Shown one piece after another: positions 7,629-15,342 of a stretch of DNA of 64,000 nt. The stretch's first letter is position 1, and the number at the start of each line of letters is the position of its first letter. Both the position numbers and the translations under genes were made by a program. The notes under the pieces are model-generated. The model did no database searches. It had not been told where the DNA came from and saw nothing but the letters and a program-made list of their open reading frames with translations. Source of the stretch: Candidatus Melainabacteria bacterium (GTDB lineage Bacteria; Cyanobacteriota; Vampirovibrionia; Obscuribacterales; Obscuribacteraceae); assembly GCA_003242885.1 (NCBI GenBank), contig QKMZ01000003.1, positions 248,001 through 312,000 of the forward strand. Reading direction: 5' to 3'.

Positions 7629-9629
7629 CTAAATCTCCGCTGCCACACCAGCGGCATTTACTTCTTGCACCAAATAGCTCGTAAATCCTGCAACTTCTGT
7701 ATTGAGATTGTGAAATATTGGTTTTCCATTGAAAGCAACTCTAAAAACAGAGTTGTACGCAACGCCGATCAGCGTTCTGACACCGTCCTTGATACCATAG
7801 ATTCTATAGTGAGATCGCGACTTAAAAATTGGTGCCAGGTCTAAAACGTCAACCGGTGTCGTGAACACCAACTTGTTCGGAGGCTCAACAGGATAGTTGG
7901 TGTCATCGAAGGAAAATAGCCCTAAGTAAAACGAACATGGCTCGCCGGGAACAGGCGAAATTGAAAAACCAATTCGAGAATATTCCACTGAGTCATTAGG
8001 CAACTGGAAAGTGTATTTCATCCAGCCATGTGGCAATTGCGCACTGGCACTAGGTCCTACATACGTTGGCGAACGCTCCGGAGCTCCGAGCATCAGGTTT
8101 CGTGCACTCACCTTTGATTCTTTCGCAACAATCGTAATCGACATATTCGAAGAACTCTTGATGCTCGTCTCAAATAGGTTTATCTCGACGACTTTATCTC
8201 GAATGTCAACTTTTAGAGATGACCCACCAGTGTAGATGTTTTCTTGCTCGGTGTGTTGCAAGCCGGTGAGATCAGACGGATCGGGGATACGCTGATAGCG
8301 ATAAGCCGGCAGCACACTCTGGTCGCTTAAATTATTCCACGGACCCACTGATGCTAGGACACCATCGATATTGTAATAATCGCCTTCGCCATCGTTGAAC
8401 CAGCAAACAAAAGGAGCGTGCACAATCGTCGAACGTGGCCCACCTAGATAGTGAGCCACGAAGTGATCGCCAACAGAATTTTTTCCCGCTGCGGGATAAC
8501 CAATAAAATCACGAGAACCGGTCCAAAATGCAGCATCGTTATTGTGAAAGGTCTCCCTATCAGGAAGTTTGTAGTCATTTTCCTTTTTGCGGAAATCGTA
8601 CATTAGCCAGGCAGGATAATAGATACACATACCTGTATAAAATTGAATTGGATTTGGCGCATCTAATTGCGCGCAATTTCGAAAGAACTTGCCTCCATAC
8701 GGCGCAGTTTTTCGGTATTTTGAACAATCGATTCCTTGAAACATTCGATTCCGCGCATTCTCAAGGTCCTGACCAGAAAAGTGAGACTTCAAAACCTCAT
8801 ACGACAACTTAGGATATTCTCCAGTATCGAAGTCTCCCCAACCATAATCCGATTGAAAGAATGAGGCGTTTTCGAAGAAGGGAAATGCATGCTCCGTCAA
8901 TCGATAATCGTAGCCACCACTCTCTGCGCTAAGCGGGGAATCGTACCAGATACTTTTAAGACCAGCCTTTTGGATCGAGGAAAGAAGCTTTAACATTCCT
9001 GGTACGGCTGCTTTATCATTCAGATCTTCGCAATTGATCAGGTATCCATCAAATCCAAAATACTTGCAAATACTGGTCATAATATCGATTGTTTCTTCAA
9101 GATATAATGCACCCTGTTCAGGCTGTTGTGGCTTCGGAGTCAGCATATTGATTGCATCTTTCTCGCTCACAACATTGTGATTGAGATTTAGAGTTCCCAT
9201 GCAAAACACGCCATTTTTGTGTGCGCAATTCGTCCACACCACAGGTGGTATCGTAAAAAACCTTCCGCTCAAGTAATACATATAGTCGACATATTGCCAG
9301 TTGCTGAAGTTATAAACGTTTGCAGCCGTTCTCGTGCTCGAACTTCCAAAGCCACCCTGGCTCCAGGCATCAAACATTGGATCATAGGAAAATTCGCCCA
9401 TGTCAAATCCAACCAGGCAAGGCTTGGTATCAGCAGTCCTAGGCAACCGAGGCGCAATTGGCACCCTGGAGACATTAGAACTCTCCCCCTGAGATTCCCA
9501 ATCCCTCAAGCCCTTAATATCGTGTATCGCTCTAATTCCAGGCGCCACATACTGCTCTGTTCTGTCCACTCTTGCCCACCTTGCATTGCTCAAGTTGCAC
9601 GCAATGTAATCACGATACGACGTCGCCAA
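7629..9629 (-). CDS. GH85 endo-beta-N-acetylglucosaminidase, no signal peptide
   Basis: 666 aa. The catalytic domain (about residues 70-420) matches ENGase: FDMGEFSYDPMFDAW, YNFSNWQYVDYMYYL, PPVVWTNCAHKNGV and the active-site strand GFDGYLINCED, where Asn and Glu two apart are the substrate-assisting pair of GH85. A C-terminal beta-rich region (about 450-660) resembles the accessory domains of this family. The enzyme cuts between the two core GlcNAc residues of N-glycans. The N-terminus has no Sec signal or lipobox, so it would act in the cytoplasm or leave by another route. Monocistronic. It suggests use of eukaryotic glycans or glycoproteins. Confidence 0.88.
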   Translation of the reverse strand: MATSYRDYIACNLSNARWARVDRTEQYVAPGIRAIHDIKGLRDWESQGESSNVSRVPIAPRLPRTADTKPCLVGFDMGEFSYDPMFDAWSQGGFGSSSTRTAANVYNFSNWQYVDYMYYLSGRFFTIPPVVWTNCAHKNGVFCMGTLNLNHNVVSEKDAINMLTPKPQQPEQGALYLEETIDIMTSICKYFGFDGYLINCEDLNDKAAVPGMLKLLSSIQKAGLKSIWYDSPLSAESGGYDYRLTEHAFPFFENASFFQSDYGWGDFDTGEYPKLSYEVLKSHFSGQDLENARNRMFQGIDCSKYRKTAPYGGKFFRNCAQLDAPNPIQFYTGMCIYYPAWLMYDFRKKENDYKLPDRETFHNNDAAFWTGSRDFIGYPAAGKNSVGDHFVAHYLGGPRSTIVHAPFVCWFNDGEGDYYNIDGVLASVGPWNNLSDQSVLPAYRYQRIPDPSDLTGLQHTEQENIYTGGSSLKVDIRDKVVEINLFETSIKSSSNMSITIVAKESKVSARNLMLGAPERSPTYVGPSASAQLPHGWMKYTFQLPNDSVEYSRIGFSISPVPGEPCSFYLGLFSFDDTNYPVEPPNKLVFTTPVDVLDLAPIFKSRSHYRIYGIKDGVRTLIGVAYNSVFRVAFNGKPIFHNLNTEVAGFTSYLVQEVNAAGVAAEI

Positions 9630-9738
9630 TTGCAGACAAAATTTTAGCCGAACTGTTGAATAATTTCCAATGCAATAATTAGAGATATACTCTTAATGTC
9701 TCAACTAATAGAGAACGCTTCCAAGGCAGGTGTGCAAA

Positions 9739-9918
9739 GTGAGTTTCGACAAAATACTCGGCTTCTTTAAACGCGGCGCGAAACAAAAACCAGACGAAGC
9801 TGCACTACCGCCCTTCGAACCAAAATACAGCGAAGGATTTTCGGCACAGCTTCAGGACAAGCAAAAATTGTTGTACTTCTGCAATCAGGCGCGCTCAAAT
9901 AGATCGGGAGAGCCATAA
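9739..9918 (+). CDS. Small hypothetical protein
   Basis: 59 aa from the GTG at 9739 (GGCAGG eight bases upstream); another GTG three codons earlier is open. The N-terminus is amphipathic (VSFDKILGFFKRGAK) and Lys-rich, then Pro/Glu-rich. It lies divergently from the GH85 gene. Not recognised; it may be a chance frame. Confidence 0.35.
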   Translation: MSFDKILGFFKRGAKQKPDEAALPPFEPKYSEGFSAQLQDKQKLLYFCNQARSNRSGEP

Positions 9919-9974
9919 AATAATTCAAGAGCGCGAAGCATGAAGCCGCGCGCTCCTAGTTTTAGCAGGGTGCA

Positions 9975-10265
9975 TTAGTGAGAACTGCCTCCAAGCGACG
10001 GTCCTCCTCCCAACGAAGTGCTACCTCCCGGGTTGCCCGAGTAAATAGGCACCATGTGCGGTGCCGAAACAGCAGGCTTGTTCAGAGGCATCGAAGTTTG
10101 AGTTTCAGATTGAACCCTGGGAGGAAACTTCTCGGACAAGAAGGCAAACACTTGCACGCTAAAAAGAATCAAAAGCACCGTCAACAGGACAGAAAGAAAG
10201 TAGACGGACCTTTCCGCGCTTTTCCCAGCAAGCATGCATGGATCTCCATATTTGAGAAGTGCCAT
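9975..10265 (-). CDS. Small single-pass membrane protein
   Basis: 96 aa from the ATG at 10265, which has AGGAGG seven bases upstream. One transmembrane segment (about 21-42, YFLSVLLTVLLILFSVQVF) follows a short polar N-terminus; the rest is Pro/Gly/Ser-rich and ends in LGGGPSLGGSSH. No known domain. It lies 46 bp beyond the universal stress gene on the same strand, so it may belong to the same transcript. Confidence 0.65.
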   Translation of the reverse strand: MALLKYGDPCMLAGKSAERSVYFLSVLLTVLLILFSVQVFAFLSEKFPPRVQSETQTSMPLNKPAVSAPHMVPIYSGNPGGSTSLGGGPSLGGSSH

Positions 10266-10311
10266 AGTGATGTCCTCCTTTTTCCTCAACAAGTACCTAT
10301 TCGACCACCAA

Positions 10312-11244
10312 TTAAAAGTTAGCTGCTCGCTGCAGCCTCACTGCTTCGACTCTGGGTGGTATTGGCAAAATCGGCATCCGGACCGCTTGCACGGAACAAG
10401 GTGCCTTCAGTGCTAGCGTTTGAGACAACGAACCAAACACCTTCGCGGTCAAACCGGGTCGCTCGTCAGAACCAACAACAATTAAGTGAGAGTCCCACTC
10501 TTTGGCAACATCCAGAACAACTTGAACCGGAGTTCCTTCAATGACTTCGAGCTCCACTTGTCCAGGACCGAAGTGTTCTTCGATGCGCGCCTTGGTTCGC
10601 TGTAGTGTTTCTCGAATACCGTAGAGATATTCCTTATGAGGTTCGATCGCGCCCAGGTAAGCAGCACCATTTGGCTGAAAACCATAAATACCGTAGTCGA
10701 TTTCAGCGGCACTCACCAATTTAAACAGCGTGTTCTTCGGCCATTTGGAGGCTAAGAGCCAATCGATAGCGATCTTGGATTTGAAAGATTCGTCCACAAA
10801 AACAAGAACACGATTTACTTCGGCGAGCTCTTCAATATTCCGTGCAACGAACACAGATGCGTTTGCTTCTTGCAGAACGGTCCGCGATACACTTCTTGCA
10901 AAAACCCGCTCCAGCGGGTTGTGATCACGCGAACCAAGTACAATCAAATCAGCAGGCCAGGAATCAGCGTGTTTGAGAATACATTTCGCCGGATCGCCGA
11001 CGTCGATATATCCGACTACAATTGAACAAGGATTGAACATCTGGATCTGGGCAATCGCTAAATCCAGCAAATTGTTTACTTCCGACAATTCGCTGCTAAT
11101 GGATTCAATTTCGCCTCCGCGTCGTTTTTTAGGCAGGACGGTGAGAATGCGAAACTCCGAACATGCGGGCCACTCCCGCGCGAGTGTCGCTGCTAGAGCC
11201 GCTTCTGCTGCAGGAGAGTTGTCGATCGCAATAAGAATATTCAT
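10312..11244 (-). CDS. Tandem universal stress protein (two UspA domains)
   Basis: 310 aa: UspA domain 1 (about 1-140, MNILIAIDNSPAAEAAL ... DLIVLGSRDHNPLERVFARSVS) and domain 2 (about 145-300, RVLVFVDESFKSKIAI ... HLIVVGSDERPGLTAKVFGSLS). The ATP-binding motif G-2x-G-9x-G-S/T is degenerate in both (GSRDHNPLERVF and GSDERPGLTAKVFGS), so nucleotide binding may be weak. The ATG at 11244 follows AGGAAA. A GT-rich tandem repeat lies immediately upstream and a receiver-like gene beyond it. Confidence 0.9.
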   Translation of the reverse strand: MNILIAIDNSPAAEAALAATLAREWPACSEFRILTVLPKKRRGGEIESISSELSEVNNLLDLAIAQIQMFNPCSIVVGYIDVGDPAKCILKHADSWPADLIVLGSRDHNPLERVFARSVSRTVLQEANASVFVARNIEELAEVNRVLVFVDESFKSKIAIDWLLASKWPKNTLFKLVSAAEIDYGIYGFQPNGAAYLGAIEPHKEYLYGIRETLQRTKARIEEHFGPGQVELEVIEGTPVQVVLDVAKEWDSHLIVVGSDERPGLTAKVFGSLSQTLALKAPCSVQAVRMPILPIPPRVEAVRLQRAANF

Positions 11245-11257
11245 AGTGTTTTCCTTA

Positions 11258-11334
11258 TGTGTGTGTGTGTGTGTGCGTGTGTGTGCATATGCTTGTGCGT
11301 GTGTGCGTGTGTGTGCATATGCTTGTCCGTGCGA
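11258..11334. repeat. GT-rich microsatellite with two 30-bp tandem copies
   Basis: A run of GT dinucleotides (11258-11274) is followed by two nearly identical 30-bp units starting at 11275 and 11305, each containing GTGCATATGC. It sits 14-90 bp upstream of the universal stress gene start, in its leader or promoter, and just past the stop of the receiver gene at 11358. Confidence 0.9.
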
Positions 11335-11357
11335 TGTTTCTCAAAGACAGAATGTTA

Positions 11358-11768
11358 CTAGTTCAACAAGCGCAGCTTTCTAGGTTTGGCTAAAACCCAT
11401 CGCCCAATAAGCATCCGGACATCATCTCGTGTCAGCGGCTTACCCAGACAGTCATTTATTCCTGCAGTAAAGCATTCCTGCTCCGCCTGACGCCTCGTTG
11501 TCGCGGTGGTAGCGCCCACGGTGGCGATTATTGCCGAGGGATCCAGACGCTTTTTCTTTTCCTTCTCTCGTATTTGCCTTGCCGCTTCCACGCCGCTGAT
11601 GCCCGGCAAGTCGACGTTAATGAAGATCAAATCGAAGTACTCTGCCAGCTCAACGGCTTCTTCGCCGGTTGTCACTGCATAACAGTTCACATCAAAGCTA
11701 TTGATATAGCTCAACATGGCGTCGCGTACTAGTTTGTTGTCTTCCACAACCAATATTCGATTAGACAT
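11358..11768 (-). CDS. Stand-alone receiver domain lacking the phospho-Asp
   Basis: 136 aa from the ATG at 11768, which overlaps the stop of the upstream gene (ATGTCTAA), so translation is coupled. The fold is CheY-like: acidic pair VVEDN, Lys in CLGKPL, and ATVGA for the switch Thr region. The phospho-acceptor position in FDLIFINVDLPGISG is Asn51 (codon AAC at 11618-11616), not Asp; Asp53 is two residues off. Without Asp51 it cannot be phosphorylated in the usual way, so it may be a constitutive or ligand-gated pseudo-receiver. No output domain. Confidence 0.85.
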   Translation of the reverse strand: MSNRILVVEDNKLVRDAMLSYINSFDVNCYAVTTGEEAVELAEYFDLIFINVDLPGISGVEAARQIREKEKKKRLDPSAIIATVGATTATTRRQAEQECFTAGINDCLGKPLTRDDVRMLIGRWVLAKPRKLRLLN

Positions 11769-11982
11769 ACTCTTCACTCTCCTCAAATGGTTCTACAACA
11801 GGCTTTCTTACGTACGGCAAGCAGAACATACAAATAGCGACGTAAGTCGCAGCCCCTGCCAGGGTTGCTCCAACAAGAACTGCAAGATCTTCTGCTGCCA
11901 GGAAGAAAAGGATTCCAGCGGCAATTAGTGACATTGCAAATGTCGAAGAAAATGCGATTCCAAACATCTTTATCTCGCTCAT
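11761..11982 (-). CDS. Small two-TM membrane protein
   Basis: 73 aa. The ATG at 11982 follows GGAGGTAG closely. Two hydrophobic segments (about 6-30 and 32-55) and an acidic tail (EPFEESEEYV) are visible. The last codons overlap the start of the receiver gene by 8 bp, so the pair is translated together and the membrane protein may be the receiver's partner. No known family. Confidence 0.75.
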   Translation of the reverse strand: MSEIKMFGIAFSSTFAMSLIAAGILFFLAAEDLAVLVGATLAGAATYVAICMFCLPYVRKPVVEPFEESEEYV

Positions 11983-12013
11983 ATCTACCTCCGATACCTT
12001 AGGCAGAATCTAA

Positions 12014-12034
12014 GCAAGGCGCTTCCCGCCTTGC
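12014..12034. other. Hairpin in leader of the membrane protein/receiver pair
   Basis: GCAAGGCG / CGCCTTGC with loop CTTCC: a perfect 8-bp stem 32 bp upstream of the ATG at 11982. A second palindrome, GGCGCAT/ATGCGCC, lies at 12159-12174. The interval 11983-12210 holds no gene. Confidence 0.55.
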
Positions 12035-12210
12035 CCGCTCTGCGCGCTTGTGGACAGACAGCAGTGAATTGCTGTCTAATGCTGTAATTTAAAATTGACG
12101 AGCGCCCGCCCTTCTTCAAATACATGAAGAAAGCTCTCTCGCTGGCACGCTTTGCAGTGGCGCATGTATGCGCCGCGCGTATTAGCGCATAGTTTGCGCA
12201 GGATTGAGTT

Positions 12211-12543
12211 TTAGATCAGTATCGATCTATTTAAAAGCCATAGAGGGCGCGGGCAATTTTCAACCGCTACCTTTCTATGATCGAACAATCCGACACTCTT
12301 CGGTTGAGTTAGGAGAAGTGCTTTTGCACAAACAAACGCAGTAGTGCCGAGACACGCCAAATTAGGCTTAACTTCGGCGATATAAACTGACGCACTGGTT
12401 GGCACACTGCAAAACAGTTGTTCTGAATGACTGATTTGCTTCGTCGCTTGCACATTGAATGGTTTCATCCAATTGGCAAATACAAACGCCAGCAAGCTAA
12501 ATGCGGCGATTATACTGATGAGTGCAAGGTGTCTGAATTTCAT
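12211..12543 (-). CDS. Small exported or membrane-anchored hypothetical protein
   Basis: 110 aa from the ATG at 12543 (AAGGAGA six bases upstream). A hydrophobic N-terminal segment (about 7-27, ALISIIAAFSLLAFVFA) is a signal anchor or signal peptide without a clear cleavage site. The remaining ~80 residues contain four Cys (LFCSVP, LACLG, FVCAK, VENCPR), which could form disulfides in the periplasm. Not recognised. Confidence 0.6.
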   Translation of the reverse strand: MKFRHLALISIIAAFSLLAFVFANWMKPFNVQATKQISHSEQLFCSVPTSASVYIAEVKPNLACLGTTAFVCAKALLLTQPKSVGLFDHRKVAVENCPRPLWLLNRSILI

Positions 12544-12807
12544 GACGAATCTCCTTACCTCTACCATAGCAAACGTTGCGCGAGGTCGAAAGACAGGTAA
12601 CTATCAGCTATCCAGCGTTATCTCCGAATTCGAGGATTGCCACGCTAACGATACCTTAACAATTTCTCACAATTGAAAGTTTCGTGAACGCTTCACCCCT
12701 GGGGCTTAAGACCCACGGAGATTTTGACATCACATGATTGATCTAACTTAGGTACAATTTCAAAGGTTCAGCACCTCACGCGCCGCGCTTGCAGCGCATG
12801 GATACGA

Positions 12808-13749
12808 ATGAAGCAACTAGCAAAATCGAAAAGCAGTGAAGGCGTAACGCAAACAAAGCAGCGCGCTGTTGACCTGCTACCAGAATCTGCCGAGCAAAAC
12901 ACCTCGGACAGCGCAAATAAATACACAAAAGCCTTAGGCAAAGTGCTGAAGGCAAGAAGGCTTGAGATTGATCTCACTGAAAAAGAGGCGGCAACACGTG
13001 CCAACTGCACGCGCGAATTTGTTGACGAAATCGAATCAGGAAAAATTGGTCCTAGCGTTGGCGAGCTCCTCCAACTCGCAAAAGCCTTATATATCAGCAT
13101 GTCCGAGCTTACAAGAAAAGCCGAGCGCGCATTAGCCAATAAAACAACGATGCAGTCGCTCGATCGAAGTATTCGCAGAAAACTTGCTCAAAAGAAAACA
13201 GCGCTGAAGACTAAGGAAAAGAAAAAACTTGCGAGTTTAGCAAGAGAAGAGACGAGAAAGAAACGGGCGGAAATCCGTGCCGAACAAGTTGAGGCTAATC
13301 GGCTTGAAAAACAAAAGGCGCGTGATCTCAAAAGATCTGAAAAATCCAAAAGTGCTGACGGGAAGAAAAAACCTGGTTGGCACATAGTGGCTAAGGATTT
13401 TCAAAGCGAAGTAGCTGTATTTCCAGACACAAAGTTCGGGCTTACACCTACTGATGCTCAGATGATCGAAGATGCGCTTCAGCTGTTGAGCGGGCGGTGG
13501 GCTTGCGCGCTCCTGATCACGATTGCTAACGGTACCATTCGCAGCACTCACCTGTTGTCTGCTGTGCCAGGTTTGTCCGCAAAGATGGCGGCACAAAGAT
13601 TGAGAGAAATGCAAAAGGCCGGACTAATAAAGAGAGCGTATTTCCGGGAGGTGCCACCAAGAGTCGAATATACATTGACACCCGAAGGGCATGTCGCAAT
13701 TTCAATTTTAGAGATTACAAAAGAGATCTTCGAAAAGATATTGCGCTGA
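12808..13749 (+). CDS. XRE-HxlR fusion transcription regulator
   Basis: 313 aa with two DNA-binding domains. Residues ~38-100 are an XRE/Cro helix-turn-helix (LGKVLKARRLEIDLTEKEAA ... FVDEIESGKIGPSVGELLQLAKAL). Residues ~115-190 are a long Lys/Arg/Glu-rich charged helix. Residues ~210-313 are an HxlR winged helix (LLSGRWACALLITIA, PGLSAKMAAQRLREMQKAGL, PPRVEYTLTPEGH). HxlR proteins sense oxidants or aldehydes through an N-terminal Cys; the only candidate here is in GRWACALL. It lies 44 bp before the RNB nuclease gene on the same strand and probably shares its transcript. I know of no common family with this order of domains. Confidence 0.85.
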   Translation: MKQLAKSKSSEGVTQTKQRAVDLLPESAEQNTSDSANKYTKALGKVLKARRLEIDLTEKEAATRANCTREFVDEIESGKIGPSVGELLQLAKALYISMSELTRKAERALANKTTMQSLDRSIRRKLAQKKTALKTKEKKKLASLAREETRKKRAEIRAEQVEANRLEKQKARDLKRSEKSKSADGKKKPGWHIVAKDFQSEVAVFPDTKFGLTPTDAQMIEDALQLLSGRWACALLITIANGTIRSTHLLSAVPGLSAKMAAQRLREMQKAGLIKRAYFREVPPRVEYTLTPEGHVAISILEITKEIFEKILR

Positions 13750-13793
13750 AAAACTTGCGACAACGTTCTTCTGCCGGCAGATAGGAAACCACC

Positions 13794-15251
13794 ATGACCT
13801 CCAAGCTCGATCTCAAAGAGATGGCGCATCAAGCTGTTACAGAAGCCGGTTTCACGCCCGACTTCGAACCCGCCGCCATCGCTCAAGTGGACGCGATTTC
13901 GGACAAGCTACCGACCACTAGCGACACAAGAGACTTGCGGCATCTTCTGTGGTCTTCGATCGACAATGCAGATTCGATGGACCTGGACCAAGTCGAGTAC
14001 GCCGAGAAACTGCCGGATGGAAATACGCGAGTTTTGGTAGGCATTGCCGATGTCGATGCGTTTGTGCCCAAGGGCTCGCCGCTCGACGTTCATGCGTTCA
14101 ACAACACTGTGACTGTTTACGCCGGCGTGAAGAATTTTTCGCTCTTTCCCGAAAAGCTCTCATGCGAAATCAGCTCGCTTCTGCCCGGAGCCGACAAGTT
14201 GGCAGTGGTAGTAGATATGGTGCTAAATCCCAAGGGACAGCTCGCGGCGATTGATGTGTATAGGGCTTTGGTGCGCAATTACGCGAAGCTTAATTACTCA
14301 AGCATGGGCAAATGGTTTGACGGTGGTGCAGAGGAAAACGAACTTCCGCTGCTGGAGCCTATTCCAAATCTTGCGGAGCAGTTGCGCCTGCAACAGCGCG
14401 AAGCTCAGCTCCTTGAAGACTTGCGCATGGAAGCAGGCGCGCTCAATGTCGAACGCATTGAAGCGTCGCCGGTTGCCGTCAACGGAAGAGTCGTGGATAT
14501 CAAAACTGTCGACAGCAATGATGCGCGCGATTTGGTGGAAAACTTCATGGTAGCGGCGAACAGTGCGGTCGCCGGCATGTTGGACAAGAAAGGCACATAT
14601 TCACTGCGGCGCATTGTGCGCAAGCCGAGAAGGTGGCCGCGCATTGTTGAGATAGCGAAAGCTCTTGGTGAAACATTACCAGAAGAGCCGAGCCCCAAAG
14701 CCCTTTCCGACTTTCTGAAGAAACGCAAACTAGCCGACCCGACACACTTCAGCGATTTGTCTTTGTCTATTTTGAAACTGCTTGGCCCGGGCGAATATGT
14801 CGTCGTGAAATCGGGCGAAGAGCACGATGGGCATTTCGGTCTTGCAGTGCATGATTACACACACAGCACAGCACCCAACCGGAGATTTCCGGATTTAGTG
14901 ACGCAGCGATTGTTGAAGGCTGTTATAGACGGAAAGGAGTGTCCATATACGGAAGAAGAGTTGGAGACAATCGCAAGCCGCTGCACAAAGATGGCGTCGT
15001 CATCCAACGTCGTAGAACGTTTTATGCGTAAAGCTGCTGCGGCAGTGTTGCTGAGTTCGCGCCTCGGCGAAGTGTTCAAAGCTATAGTCACAGGCGTCAA
15101 ACAAGACGGAGTATACGTGCGGATATCTAAGCCATCGGCTGAAGGGCGCTTGGTGAAAAACCACAAAGACGTGGATGTCGGAGACAAAATAAAGGTGCGA
15201 CTGCTCTCAACCAACGCAGCAAAAGGCTTTATAGATTTCGAGAAGATTTAG
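13794..15251 (+). CDS. RNB-domain exoribonuclease (RNase II-like)
   Basis: 485 aa. The catalytic RNB domain starts near residue 48; SIDNADSMDLDQVEYAE supplies the acidic metal ligands, with Gln where RNase II/R has a fourth Asp, as in the short RNase II-like (DrII-type) group. HDYTHSTAPNRRFPDLVTQRLL is the conserved RNA-binding segment, and the last ~70 residues form an S1-like fold. The usual N-terminal cold-shock domains are absent, so it is shorter than RNase R. It degrades single-stranded RNA 3' to 5'. AGGAAA precedes the ATG. It follows the XRE-HxlR regulator, which may control it. Confidence 0.9.
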   Translation: MTSKLDLKEMAHQAVTEAGFTPDFEPAAIAQVDAISDKLPTTSDTRDLRHLLWSSIDNADSMDLDQVEYAEKLPDGNTRVLVGIADVDAFVPKGSPLDVHAFNNTVTVYAGVKNFSLFPEKLSCEISSLLPGADKLAVVVDMVLNPKGQLAAIDVYRALVRNYAKLNYSSMGKWFDGGAEENELPLLEPIPNLAEQLRLQQREAQLLEDLRMEAGALNVERIEASPVAVNGRVVDIKTVDSNDARDLVENFMVAANSAVAGMLDKKGTYSLRRIVRKPRRWPRIVEIAKALGETLPEEPSPKALSDFLKKRKLADPTHFSDLSLSILKLLGPGEYVVVKSGEEHDGHFGLAVHDYTHSTAPNRRFPDLVTQRLLKAVIDGKECPYTEEELETIASRCTKMASSSNVVERFMRKAAAAVLLSSRLGEVFKAIVTGVKQDGVYVRISKPSAEGRLVKNHKDVDVGDKIKVRLLSTNAAKGFIDFEKI

Positions 15252-15342
15252 ACAAACTTGCATCGTAAGGTGAGACGCTGCTTTAGCTTCTAGCGCTCAG
15301 CTAGCGCTCCGCAAGTAGGAATCGAAAGAAATTATTGAAGCC

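Noticed and set aside
10973..11383. 136-aa plus-strand frame with Cys/Val/Arg-rich tail
   Set aside because: It is antisense to the universal stress gene and then reads through the GT microsatellite, which explains its odd composition.
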